Assembly: GCA_947088515.1 (NCBI GenBank)
Contig: CAMUHA010000138.1
Span: 1 to 9,222 of the forward strand
DNA from: an uncultured bacterium
Lineage (GTDB): Bacteria; Bacillota; Clostridia; Lachnospirales; Lachnospiraceae
DNA length: 9,222 nt
Reading direction: 5' to 3'
Below are positions 1 through 6,394 of this stretch, piece after piece; position 1 is the first letter of the stretch, and every line of letters begins with the position of its first letter. Both the position numbers and the translations under genes were made by a program. The notes beneath the pieces were generated by a model. The model ran no database searches and was not told where the DNA came from. It saw only the letters and a list, made by a program, of their open reading frames with translations.

Positions 1-1
1 T

Positions 2-892
2 GTGGAGCAGGCTGGTTCCTTTGTAAATGGTGACAGATTAAGATTTGATTTTAGTCATTTTTCAGCAATGACTGCAGAGGAATTAAGCAAAACCGAACAG
101 ATGGTAAACGAAAAAATAGCGCAGGCGCTTCCTGTTAAGACAAAGGTGATGACTTTAGAGGAAGCCAAGAAAACAGGCGCTATGGCGCTTTTTGGTGAAA
201 AGTATGGGGAATCTGTCAGGGTGGTACAGATGGGAGACTTTTCCACAGAACTTTGCGGCGGCACTCATGTGGAGAATACCGCATCCATTATGCTTTTTAA
301 GATTATCTCTGAAAGCGGCGTTGCGGCAGGGGTTCGCAGGATTGAGGCGCTTACAGGCAGCGGTGTGCTAAAGTATTACGCGGAAATGGAAGAGACGATG
401 CGCAAAGCGGCAGCAATTGTCAAATCAACTCCGGCAGAACTTACAGGAAAGCTTACCCATTTAATGGCAGAGATAAAAGCCCTTCAAAGTGAAAATGAAT
501 CTTTAAAAAGCAGAGCAGCCAAAGACGCGCTGGGTAATGTTATGGACCAGATAAAAGAAATAAATGGCGTAAAGCTTCTTGCAGCCAAAGCGCCTGGCGT
601 TGATATGAATGGTCTGCGGGATTTGGGGGACCAGTTGAAAGCTAAAATAGGAGAAGGGGTTATTGTACTTATCTCCGATAAAGATGGAAAAGTAAATATG
701 GTTTCCATGGCAACGCAGCAAGCGCAGGAAAAGGGCGCGCATGCGGGCAATCTGATTAAGGGAATTGCAGGGCTTGTTGGAGGTGGCGGAGGCGGCCGTC
801 CGAATATGGCGCAGGCTGGCGGAAAGAATCCGGCAGGTATTGATGAGGCGCTGTTGGAAACCGCAAAAGTTTTAGCGGCCCAACTTGGATAA
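2..892 (+). CDS. alaS: Alanyl-tRNA synthetase, C-terminal part (5' truncated by window edge)
   Basis: Cytoplasmic alanine-tRNA ligase, which charges tRNA-Ala and clears mischarged Ser/Gly through its editing domain. Only the last 296 residues are present; the full protein is usually about 870-880 residues, so the catalytic core and the first editing-domain zinc histidines lie before the window. The reading frame is open at base 2, and the first codon is not a true start. Visible landmarks are VEQAGSFVNGDRLRFDFSHF at the beginning (core of the editing domain), AMALFGEKYGE near residues 60-70, and the zinc-binding CGGTH at 85-89. GVAAGVRRIEALTG follows at 107-120, then a charged coiled-coil-like stretch at about 125-180. 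The C-Ala/DHHA1 domain occupies the end, with a glycine-rich GGGGGGRPNMAQAGGKNP at about 258-275. It stops at TAA 890-892. No terminator is obvious before the rpsU promoter. Confidence 0.98.
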   Translation: MEQAGSFVNGDRLRFDFSHFSAMTAEELSKTEQMVNEKIAQALPVKTKVMTLEEAKKTGAMALFGEKYGESVRVVQMGDFSTELCGGTHVENTASIMLFKIISESGVAAGVRRIEALTGSGVLKYYAEMEETMRKAAAIVKSTPAELTGKLTHLMAEIKALQSENESLKSRAAKDALGNVMDQIKEINGVKLLAAKAPGVDMNGLRDLGDQLKAKIGEGVIVLISDKDGKVNMVSMATQQAQEKGAHAGNLIKGIAGLVGGGGGGRPNMAQAGGKNPAGIDEALLETAKVLAAQLG

Positions 893-935
893 AAATAGCA
901 GATTTGCATATTCAACAAAAAATTTAAAATAATAA

Positions 936-963
936 TTGACGTAAGTCCAAAATGTGGTATAAT
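936..963 (+). promoter_or_regulatory. Sigma-A-type promoter of rpsU
   Basis: TTGACG (936-941) is followed after 16 bases by a perfect TATAAT (958-963). The region is AT-rich upstream. Predicted transcription start is near 970, giving a leader of about 90 bases before rpsU. The site sits in the 169-base gap after alaS, so rpsU is probably transcribed on its own as well as by any read-through from alaS. Confidence 0.8.
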
Positions 964-967
964 ATTA

Positions 968-1000
968 AGTGCATATGAGTGCACACATGTGTGCTATGCA
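968..1000 (+). promoter_or_regulatory. Palindrome/stem-loop at the predicted 5' end of rpsU mRNA
   Basis: GCACACATGTGTGC (981-994) is a perfect 14-base palindrome. It is flanked by a second complementary pair, TGCATA (970-975) and TATGCA (995-1000), with a five-base bulge TGAGT on the left side only. A direct repeat AGTGCA at 968-973 and 978-983 overlaps the left part. The whole block begins about seven bases after the -10 box. It could be a protein-binding operator or a 5' mRNA stem-loop that stabilises the transcript; the sequence does not decide between these. Confidence 0.45.
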
Positions 1001-1015
1001 AAAATAAAAACCCAA

Positions 1016-1050
1016 TCAGTCGGTGCTGCTAGAAGGGACTGAAGGGAGGT
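1016..1050 (+). promoter_or_regulatory. Small stem-loop and ribosome binding site in the rpsU leader
   Basis: TCAGTC (1016-1021) pairs with GACTGA (1037-1042), enclosing a 15-base loop. The stem ends immediately before the Shine-Dalgarno sequence GGGAGGT (1044-1050), which lies 11 bases from the rpsU ATG. Such a placement could modulate ribosome access, but only six base pairs support it. Confidence 0.3.
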
Positions 1051-1061
1051 CAGGGTGTAGG

Positions 1062-1238
1062 ATGTCAAACGTAATCGTTAAAGAGAACGAGACTTTAGAT
1101 AGCGCTTTACGTCGTTTCAAAAGAAGTTGCGCAAAGGCTGGTATTCAGCAGGAGATTCGTAAGAGAGAGCATTACGAAAAGCCTAGCGTAAGACGCAAAA
1201 AGAAATCTGAAGCAGCAAGAAAACGTAAATACAGCTAA
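1062..1238 (+). CDS. rpsU: 30S ribosomal protein S21
   Basis: Small-subunit ribosomal protein that helps the 30S particle initiate on mRNA near the anti-Shine-Dalgarno end of 16S rRNA. The 58-residue product begins [20 protein letters not shown] and ends in a basic tail ([15 protein letters not shown]), which is the normal length and composition for S21. The frame is open back to 1023, but that would add 13 residues unlike S21. The ATG at 1062 is preceded by GGGAGGT and matches the family N-terminus, so it is chosen. It has its own promoter upstream and a hairpin terminator directly after the stop. Confidence 0.98.
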   Translation: MSNVIVKENETLDSALRRFKRSCAKAGIQQEIRKREHYEKPSVRRKKKSEAARKRKYS

Positions 1239-1243
1239 TTAGC

Positions 1244-1290
1244 GTACAATGTAAAGCCCTTGATTGAGAAATCTAAGGGCTTTCTTGTAC
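1244..1290 (+). terminator. Hairpin terminator after rpsU
   Basis: AAAGCCCTT (1253-1261) pairs with AAGGGCTTT (1275-1283), nine base pairs. GAT/ATC can add an inner stem (1262-1264 with 1271-1273) and GTACAA (1244-1249) can pair with TTGTAC (1285-1290) as an outer stem. The U-tract is imperfect (TTTCTT). It begins six bases past the rpsU stop codon, the usual place for an intrinsic terminator. The outer pairing makes the structure unusually extended. Confidence 0.7.
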
Positions 1291-1360
1291 GGAGGCTGTT
1301 AGCGAAAATTTTGTGAAACAAGGCTGGCTCTGCAAAGATTGGGGGAAAGGATGGACGACT

Positions 1361-1954
1361 ATGTGGACGAAAGAATTATTTGGCACAGATGTGTATCATC
1401 TGACAGCGGCATTTATCATTTACAGCGTAATTGGGTGGCTGGTCGAATCCATTTATATGTCATTTTGTAACAGGAAGCTGACAAACCGCGGTTTTGGGAG
1501 AGGCCCTTTTTGCCCTATTTATGGGTTTGGAGGAGTTTTAGGATATATTATCCTGCATCCTCTTAGAGAAAATCTGATAGGCCTGTATCTGGCGGGCGCA
1601 TTGCTTGCCACGACTTTTGAGTATCTGGTAGGAAAGCTGATGCTGAAGCTGTTTGGTGAGGTGTATTGGGATTACAATGAAAAGCCTTGCAATTATCAGG
1701 GGATTATCTGCCTGGAAAGTACCATTGCATGGGGGTTTTATGCGATTATCATTATTACATTTCTGCACGGACAGATTTTAGGGCTTGTAGACCGGTGGGA
1801 TTTCGTCTGGGGCGTCAGATTATGTAAGCTTGCATTGGTTCTTGTAACCATTGATTATATTACAAAGCTTATGAAGATATTCCACATCAGCTTAAAAGAA
1901 CAAAAGGAAAAGCTTACCGATGCCTATCATTCTTTTCGGGCGAGATGGTATTAA
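1361..1954 (+). CDS. Integral membrane protein, putative ABC-transporter type IV (CmpB-like) family
   Basis: A 197-residue membrane protein with about five hydrophobic segments (roughly 13-35, 52-66, 70-95, 117-138 and 153-172) and a basic C-terminal tail. The motifs IYSVIGWLVESIY (20-32), NRGFGRGPFCPIYGFGG (42-58) and WDYNEKPCNYQGIICLESTIAWG (103-125) are those I associate with the family named 'putative ABC transporter type IV' (PF06541), common in Clostridia. The family name implies transport, but no ATPase or solute-binding gene lies next to it here and its substrate is unknown. The ATG at 1361 is chosen because GGGGGAAAGG (1341-1350) lies ten bases before it; the frame is also open to a GTG at 1313, which lacks a well-spaced ribosome binding site. 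No promoter was recognised beyond read-through of the rpsU terminator. Confidence 0.8.
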   Translation: MWTKELFGTDVYHLTAAFIIYSVIGWLVESIYMSFCNRKLTNRGFGRGPFCPIYGFGGVLGYIILHPLRENLIGLYLAGALLATTFEYLVGKLMLKLFGEVYWDYNEKPCNYQGIICLESTIAWGFYAIIIITFLHGQILGLVDRWDFVWGVRLCKLALVLVTIDYITKLMKIFHISLKEQKEKLTDAYHSFRARWY

Positions 1955-2026
1955 AATTGTACTTGCATTTTAAATTTAAATAAAACATATCCATAGTAAT
2001 AGAATACATAAGGGGAGAGCGATTAC

Positions 2027-3193
2027 GTGAAACAATATTTTAAAGTAACCCTATGCTATGTGATGTGTTTTATTTTTTTGCTGGTGATGCCGCTGGAGGC
2101 ATCCGCTGCGCCATCGGTGGAAGCGCCTTCTTATATTGTGCTGGAAGCATCCACCGGACAGGTGATATGTGAACAAAATGCCGATGAGAGGCGCAGTCCT
2201 GCAAGCATCACAAAAATTATGACACTGCTGGTGATTTTCGACCACTTGGGCACAGGAAGAGTGCGCCTTGACAGTGAGGTAATAACCAGCGCATATGCTA
2301 AATCCATGGGAGGCTCCCAGGTCTTTCTGGAAGAAGGGGAAGTCCAGACACTGGAAACCATTATCAAGTGTATTGCAGTTGCATCCGGCAATGATGCCAG
2401 TGTGGCAGCGGCAGAATTTATTGCAGGCAGTGAGGAGGAGTTTGTAAAGCTTATGAACCAGCGTGCCCAGGAGATGGGACTGACCAATACCCATTTTGAA
2501 GACTGCTGCGGACTTAGCGAATCTGATAATCATTACACTTCTGCAAAAGATGTAGCGGCCATGTCCCGGGAGCTTGTGACAAAGTACCCACAGATATTGG
2601 ACTACACAAAGATATGGATGGAGGATATCACCCATGTGACAAGACAGGGAACCAGCAATTTTACATTGTCCAGTACCAATAAGCTTCTGAAAATGTACCA
2701 GTGGACTACAGGTCTTAAAACAGGCTCAACCAGTAAGGCGTTGTATTGTCTTTCGGCAACAGCCAGCAAAGATGGCATAGACCTGATTGCAGTAGTGATG
2801 GGTTCACCCAGCAATAAAACCCGTTTTCAGGATGCCATGGCGCTTTTGGACTATGGATACAGCATCAGCGCTTTATATGAGGATGCCAATAAAGAACAGC
2901 TTCCCTCACTTCCTGTAAAGGGAGGTGTCAGGGAGGAAGCGGCGCTTACCTATCAGGGACCTTTTCGCTATCTGGATGTGGCAGGAAGCGACCTTAGCAG
3001 CATTGAAAAGGTTATATCACTGCCGCCGGAGCTTATTGCCCCCATAAAAAGAGGGGACGCGGTTGGGGAAGCGGTGTATAAGTTGAATGGACAGAGAATA
3101 GGCAGTGTTTCCATTCTTTCTGATGTGACAATAGAGAAAGCCGGATATAAGGATTATCTGATTAAGATATGGAAACTATTTTGTAGCTTATAA
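2027..3193 (+). CDS. D-alanyl-D-alanine carboxypeptidase (secreted, PBP5/DacF type)
   Basis: Low-molecular-weight penicillin-binding protein that removes the terminal D-Ala from peptidoglycan pentapeptides outside the membrane, limiting cross-linking. The 388-residue product has a signal peptide (hydrophobic residues about 7-23, cleavage likely after ASA at 25-27). The S11 peptidase triad of motifs is complete: SITK with nucleophile S60 and K63, SGN at 120-122, and KTG at 231-233. A C-terminal PBP5-C-like beta domain (about 285-372) follows. The final stretch YKDYLIKIWKLFCSL resembles the amphipathic helix that anchors this family to the membrane face. It starts with GTG, nine bases after AGGGGAG (2011-2017). 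The 72-base gap before it is very AT-rich, with no promoter I would assert. It may be co-transcribed with the metallophosphoesterase 87 bases downstream. A second carboxypeptidase gene lies on the other strand about 3.2 kb away. Confidence 0.93.
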   Translation: MKQYFKVTLCYVMCFIFLLVMPLEASAAPSVEAPSYIVLEASTGQVICEQNADERRSPASITKIMTLLVIFDHLGTGRVRLDSEVITSAYAKSMGGSQVFLEEGEVQTLETIIKCIAVASGNDASVAAAEFIAGSEEEFVKLMNQRAQEMGLTNTHFEDCCGLSESDNHYTSAKDVAAMSRELVTKYPQILDYTKIWMEDITHVTRQGTSNFTLSSTNKLLKMYQWTTGLKTGSTSKALYCLSATASKDGIDLIAVVMGSPSNKTRFQDAMALLDYGYSISALYEDANKEQLPSLPVKGGVREEAALTYQGPFRYLDVAGSDLSSIEKVISLPPELIAPIKRGDAVGEAVYKLNGQRIGSVSILSDVTIEKAGYKDYLIKIWKLFCSL

Positions 3194-3280
3194 AAAGATG
3201 ATATGCTGGAAAACTATATAAAAACGACCTGTGTATATGACAGGAAACATTTTTCTGACACATTTTGAGGGAATCGGCCG

Positions 3281-4174
3281 TTGGGCGGCGGAAATAGAAC
3301 GGGAAGGAATAAAATTTTGGCAATATTAATTGGAATTTTGGCTGTACTGGCAGTTTTTTTTCTGACAGTTATGGCAATAGACTGCAACCGTTTTGTGATA
3401 AGAAGATACAGATGCAGTATGAAAAACCTGAAGAAGGATGGCAGAATCATCCTTCTTTCGGATCTGCATAACAAATCATTTGGAAAAGAAAACGAAAAGC
3501 TTCTTGCAGCGGTCCGCAGGCTGAATCCTGATATGATAGTGATTGCAGGAGATATGTATACTTCCTCAAAAGAGGGAGATACCAATACGGCAAAAATGCT
3601 GGTTGGCACACTTGCTGCAAATTACCCGGTTTATTATGGAAATGGAAATCATGAGTATAAGACAAAAACCTTTCCGGAACAGTTTGGAGCAATGTATGAA
3701 GACTTTACAGATGCGATTAAGAAGGCTGGAGTGAAGCACCTGGTTAATGAAAAGACATATCTTCCAGAATTTAATATGGATATTTATGGGGCAGAGATAG
3801 ACTGGAAGTATTATGGAAAATTTAATTATGCAAAGATGGAAGCAGGATATATGGAGAAGCTTATAGGAAAACCGGATATGTCAAGAGCTTCTTTGCTGAT
3901 TGCCCACAATCCTGACTATTTTGAAGCTTATGCCGGATGGGGAGCGGACCTTGTGGTTTCGGGTCATGTGCATGGAGGGCTGATGAGGCTGCCCGTTTTT
4001 GGAGGGGTAATTGCACCGTCCCTCCGGCTGTTTCCCAAATATGATGGCGGAGAGTTCCATATGGGGCAAACAACCCTGGTCCTTGGCAGAGGGCTGGGGA
4101 CACATACGCTCCCCATAAGAATATTTAATCCGGGGGAACTGGTTGTGATAGATGTTACAAGGGCAGGCGCTTAG
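3281..4174 (+). CDS. Membrane-anchored metallophosphoesterase (YkuE/YaeI-like)
   Basis: Calcineurin-like two-metal phosphoesterase of 297 residues. A short basic N-terminus (RTGRNK) precedes one transmembrane helix at about 11-33. The metal ligand motifs appear in the family order: SDLH (60-63), GD (90-91), GNHE (122-125), the histidine in IAHNPDYF (209), and GHVH (228-231). By orientation rules the catalytic domain should face outside the cytoplasm. YkuE- and YaeI-type relatives act on cell-surface phosphorylated substrates or lipid-linked pyrophosphates, but the substrate here cannot be read from sequence. The start is TTG 3281, eight bases after GAGGGA (3267-3272). A TTG at 3317 with GGGAAGG upstream is possible but would remove the basic residues before the helix. 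The preceding carboxypeptidase suggests an envelope role by context only. Confidence 0.88.
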   Translation: MGGGNRTGRNKILAILIGILAVLAVFFLTVMAIDCNRFVIRRYRCSMKNLKKDGRIILLSDLHNKSFGKENEKLLAAVRRLNPDMIVIAGDMYTSSKEGDTNTAKMLVGTLAANYPVYYGNGNHEYKTKTFPEQFGAMYEDFTDAIKKAGVKHLVNEKTYLPEFNMDIYGAEIDWKYYGKFNYAKMEAGYMEKLIGKPDMSRASLLIAHNPDYFEAYAGWGADLVVSGHVHGGLMRLPVFGGVIAPSLRLFPKYDGGEFHMGQTTLVLGRGLGTHTLPIRIFNPGELVVIDVTRAGA

Positions 4175-4210
4175 GCGGTGCAGAGCCGGCTTGCGGAATG
4201 TGGAGCTGCA

Positions 4211-4225
4211 GAACTGGAATAGGAG
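4211..4225 (+). repeat. 15-base sequence carrying the deoC ribosome binding site, identical to a copy before scpB
   Basis: GAACTGGAATAGGAG occurs here and again at 5745-5759. Both copies end in the Shine-Dalgarno AGGAG of the next gene, and both are preceded by a GCAG (CTGCAG here, GGCAGCG before scpB). At 15 exact bases in 9.2 kb this is more than expected from shared ribosome-binding signal alone. Confidence 0.6.
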
Positions 4226-4230
4226 AAAAA

Positions 4231-4866
4231 ATGGATACTAAGTTGTTTGATCATACAATATTGAAGGCTGATGCCGTAAGGGAACAGGTAAGGAAAATTT
4301 GCGAAGAAGCCAGGGAATATGACTTTATGTCAGTATGCGTAAATGGTTATTATACGGCATATGCAGCGGAGCTCTTAAAAGAGTCGAATGTCCGTGTCTG
4401 CACAGTAGTGGGGTTTCCTCTGGGACAGATGGCTTCCCGCGTAAAGGCAGCGGAGGCATCTGCCGCGGTTGAAGATGGTGCACACGAAATTGATATGGTA
4501 ATTAACATAGGAGCTTTAAAGGACAGGTTGTATGATGTGGTAAAGGCTGATATTGGTGAAGTGAAAAAAGCCTGTGGCAGTGCAATTCTTAAGGTGATAA
4601 TTGAGACTTGTCTTTTGACAGATGAGGAAAAGATAACGGCTTGCAGGCTGGCGAAGGAAGCGGGGGCAGATTTTGTAAAGACCTCCACTGGATTTTCCAC
4701 CGGGGGAGCAAAAGCAGATGATGTTACTCTGATGCGCAAAACGGTAGGGAATGATATAGGAGTCAAAGCTTCCGGTGGTATCAGGGACAAGGAAACAGCG
4801 CTTGCCATGATAGAGGCCGGGGCCAGTAGGCTGGGGACCAGTGCAACTCTGGAAATCTGCAGGTAA
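4231..4866 (+). CDS. deoC: Deoxyribose-phosphate aldolase
   Basis: Class I aldolase that splits 2-deoxy-D-ribose 5-phosphate into glyceraldehyde 3-phosphate and acetaldehyde, the last step of deoxynucleoside breakdown in the cytoplasm. The 211-residue TIM barrel has the expected blocks: [11 protein letters not shown] at the start, CTVVGFPLG (57-65), [13 protein letters not shown] (85-97) with the conserved Asp88, [11 protein letters not shown] (120-130), [14 protein letters not shown] (147-160) with the Schiff-base Lys150, and VKASGGIRD (178-186) with Lys179. Length is typical of the shorter Firmicute enzymes. The ATG at 4231, five bases after AGGAG, is chosen over an in-frame ATG at 4198, which lacks a ribosome binding site and would add residues unlike the family. 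No other nucleoside catabolism gene (deoB, deoD, nupC) is next to it, so it is an isolated deoC between envelope and chromosome genes. Confidence 0.96.
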   Translation: MDTKLFDHTILKADAVREQVRKICEEAREYDFMSVCVNGYYTAYAAELLKESNVRVCTVVGFPLGQMASRVKAAEASAAVEDGAHEIDMVINIGALKDRLYDVVKADIGEVKKACGSAILKVIIETCLLTDEEKITACRLAKEAGADFVKTSTGFSTGGAKADDVTLMRKTVGNDIGVKASGGIRDKETALAMIEAGASRLGTSATLEICR

Positions 4867-4876
4867 AGGAGCTGCT

Positions 4877-4905
4877 TTGCAGGAGCAGTATATCCTTGAT
4901 ATAAT
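4877..4905 (+). promoter_or_regulatory. Candidate promoter of scpA-scpB
   Basis: A perfect TATAAT (4900-4905) lies 17 bases after TTGCAG (4877-4882), a weak -35. It falls in the 65-base gap after deoC. An inverted repeat, TATATC (4889-4894) and GATATA (4898-4903) around CTT, overlaps the -10 box, which could be a hairpin or a regulator site. The -35 matches the consensus at only its first three bases, so this remains a candidate. Confidence 0.4.
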
Positions 4906-4931
4906 CTGGGAGAACAGACAGGGAGTGTGAA

Positions 4932-5678
4932 ATGGCAATATCGGTAAAGCTGCAGGCTTTTGAAGGTCCTCTTGATTTGCTGTTGCATTTAATAGATAAA
5001 AATAAAGTTGATATTTATGATATTCCAATCGTGGAAATCACTGCCCAATACTTGGAATACATACAGGCCATGGAAACGGAAGATATGAATGTAATGAGTG
5101 AGTTTCTGGTGATGGCTGCCACTCTTTTAGACATTAAGTGCAAAATGCTTCTTCCCAAAGAAATAAATGAAGAAGGGGAAGAGGAAGATCCAAGAGCAGA
5201 ACTGGTTCAAAAGCTGTTAGAGTACAAAATGTATAAATATATGTCTTATGAATTAAAGGACAGGCAGGTGGATGCTGCAAGAACCCTGTTTAAGGGCCGC
5301 ACGCTTCCCAAAGAGATTGAGAACTACAGGCCGCCTGTGGATATGGAAGTTCTGCTGGGTGGCGCAGACCTTAGCAGACTTCAGGAATTGTTCCGAATGG
5401 TAATGCGCAGACAGGAAGATAAGATTGACCCTGTAAGAAGTACTTTTGGAAAGATTGAAAAAGATGAAGTGGATATGGACCAGAAAACGCTTTATGTGGA
5501 GGAATATATCCGTTTCCACAAAACTTTCAGTTTTAAAGCGCTTTTGGAAAAACAGAAAAGTAAAATGGAAACAATAGTTACTTTTCTTGTGATACTGGAG
5601 ATGATGAAGATGGGAAAAATTTCTATTGCACAGGAAGACACCTTTGATGATATAATCATTACTTCAAATGAAATATAA
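4932..5678 (+). CDS. scpA: Segregation and condensation protein A (SMC kleisin)
   Basis: Kleisin subunit that bridges the SMC dimer heads and, with ScpB, forms the condensin that compacts and segregates the chromosome. The 248-residue product has the diagnostic N-terminus FEGPLDLLLHLIDKNKVDIYDIPI (10-33), the block MSEFLVMAATLLDIKCKMLLP (55-75), an acidic linker EEGEEEDP (80-87) and the C-terminal winged-helix end (FLVILEMMKMGKISIAQ, about 219-235). Length is normal. ATG 4932 is preceded by GGGAG (4921-4925) at six bases. scpB follows in the same direction, as in most Firmicutes, but the two are separated by 91 bases holding a large hairpin rather than overlapping or abutting. Confidence 0.97.
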   Translation: MAISVKLQAFEGPLDLLLHLIDKNKVDIYDIPIVEITAQYLEYIQAMETEDMNVMSEFLVMAATLLDIKCKMLLPKEINEEGEEEDPRAELVQKLLEYKMYKYMSYELKDRQVDAARTLFKGRTLPKEIENYRPPVDMEVLLGGADLSRLQELFRMVMRRQEDKIDPVRSTFGKIEKDEVDMDQKTLYVEEYIRFHKTFSFKALLEKQKSKMETIVTFLVILEMMKMGKISIAQEDTFDDIIITSNEI

Positions 5679-5685
5679 GAAAACA

Positions 5686-5743
5686 GCTGCCATCCCTCCA
5701 GCGCCCCTTTCTCTGATAAAGAGAGCGCTGGAGGGACGGCAGC
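5686..5743 (+). repeat. 58-base hairpin between scpA and scpB
   Basis: A 19-base arm at 5686-5704 (GCTGCCATCCCTCCAGCGC) and its partner at 5725-5743 (GCGCTGGAGGGACGGCAGC) are complementary at 18 of 19 positions. The mismatch is A5692 opposite C5737, which would be a G-U wobble in RNA from the other strand. Inside, TCTCT (5710-5714) pairs with AGAGA (5720-5724) around a GATAA loop, with CCCTT bulged on one side. It begins seven bases after the scpA stop and ends shortly before the scpB ribosome binding site. There is no U-tract after it, so it is not a standard intrinsic terminator. It may be a dispersed intergenic repeat or an mRNA processing/stability element. Confidence 0.75.
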
Positions 5744-5744
5744 G

Positions 5745-5759
5745 GAACTGGAATAGGAG
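5745..5759 (+). repeat. Second copy of the 15-base sequence, carrying the scpB ribosome binding site
   Basis: GAACTGGAATAGGAG, identical to 4211-4225. It directly follows the right arm of the 5686-5743 hairpin and extends into AGGAGG (5755-5760), the Shine-Dalgarno nine bases before the TTG start of scpB. Confidence 0.6.
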
Positions 5760-5769
5760 GTTCATACTC

Positions 5770-6339
5770 TTGGACAGGCAGAAGGAAAAAGCAATATTGG
5801 AGGCCGTTCTTTTTACTATGGGAGAATCTGTGGAAGTGGAGCGGCTTGCATCGGTGATTGAGGCAGATAAAAAGCATACAAGAGAACTGCTTATGGAAAT
5901 GAAAGCGGAATATGACGAAAGGGGATGCGGGGTTACATTGATGGAATTTGATGGCTCTTTTCAAATGTGTACCAAAGCGGAGATGTATGAGTATTTAATA
6001 AAAATTGCAAAAACTCCCCGCAAGTATGTGCTTACGGACACAGTGTTGGAGACGCTTTCCATAATTGCCTATAAACAGCCTATCACCAGAGCGGAAATTG
6101 AAAAAATCAGAGGAGTAAGCTGCGACCATGCAGTAAACAGGCTGGTGGAATTTGGGCTTGTGACGGAGGTGGGGCGAATGGATGCGCCAGGGCGTCCTCT
6201 TTTGTTTGGAACTACAGAAGAGTTTCTGCGAAGCTTTGGTGTCAAATCACTGGAAGAGCTGCCAGAGCTGTCAGCGGTTCAGATGGAGGAGTTTAAAATC
6301 CAGGCTGAGCAGGAAGCCAGTGTTCAGCTGGATATTTAG
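5770..6339 (+). CDS. scpB: Segregation and condensation protein B (SMC complex)
   Basis: Dimeric winged-helix partner that binds the central part of ScpA in the SMC condensin. The 189-residue product starts LDRQKEKAILEAVLFTMGESV, the typical ScpB opening. It contains TDTVLETLSIIAYKQPITRAEIEKIRGV (about 89-116), the family's strongest block, then the second winged helix with GRMDAPGRPLLFGTTEEFLRSFG (about 135-157). The chosen start is TTG 5770 because AGGAGG ends nine bases upstream and the product then matches normal ScpB length. The frame is open back to an ATG at 5668 that overlaps scpA, but this would translate the hairpin into 34 unrelated residues. A TTG start behind a strong hairpin suggests the level of ScpB is set separately from ScpA. 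Confidence 0.95.
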   Translation: MDRQKEKAILEAVLFTMGESVEVERLASVIEADKKHTRELLMEMKAEYDERGCGVTLMEFDGSFQMCTKAEMYEYLIKIAKTPRKYVLTDTVLETLSIIAYKQPITRAEIEKIRGVSCDHAVNRLVEFGLVTEVGRMDAPGRPLLFGTTEEFLRSFGVKSLEELPELSAVQMEEFKIQAEQEASVQLDI

Positions 6340-6349
6340 TTTGGGAAAA

Positions 6350-6373
6350 GGAACCTGCCCATAAACAGGTTCC
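6350..6373 (-). terminator. Hairpin terminator in the convergent gap between scpB and the second carboxypeptidase gene
   Basis: GGAACCTG (6350-6357) pairs with CAGGTTCC (6366-6373) around an eight-base loop. Read on the - strand the stem is followed by TTTTCCC, so it serves best as terminator of the - strand carboxypeptidase, whose stop is about 20 bases away. It is also 10 bases past the scpB stop. It may slow transcription on the + strand too, although there is no U-tract in that direction. Confidence 0.65.
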
Positions 6374-6394
6374 GGCAAAGGGCGCAGGCGCACT

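Noticed and set aside
781..805. GGN-rich repeat
   Set aside because: It encodes the conserved glycine-rich motif of the AlaRS C-terminal domain, so it is coding sequence and not an independent repeat.
484..984. 166-codon - strand open frame opposite alaS
   Set aside because: It is the complement of a well-conserved AlaRS region, its product is proline/phenylalanine-rich without a family match, and no ribosome binding site supports it.
2051..2635. 194-codon - strand open frame opposite the first carboxypeptidase
   Set aside because: It covers the conserved catalytic motifs of the + strand gene and its cysteine/histidine-rich translation looks like an antisense shadow.
3228..3253. CCTGT/ACAGG hairpin followed by T-run between the carboxypeptidase and metallophosphoesterase genes
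   Set aside because: Only five base pairs, and the T-run is five bases beyond the stem, too weak to call a terminator.
4350..5028. Overlapping - strand frames across deoC and the start of scpA
   Set aside because: Both real genes there have complete family motifs, and the antisense products resemble nothing recognisable.
5668..5769. ATG-initiated N-terminal extension of scpB overlapping scpA
   Set aside because: It would translate the hairpin into 34 residues foreign to ScpB, while the TTG at 5770 has an ideal ribosome binding site.
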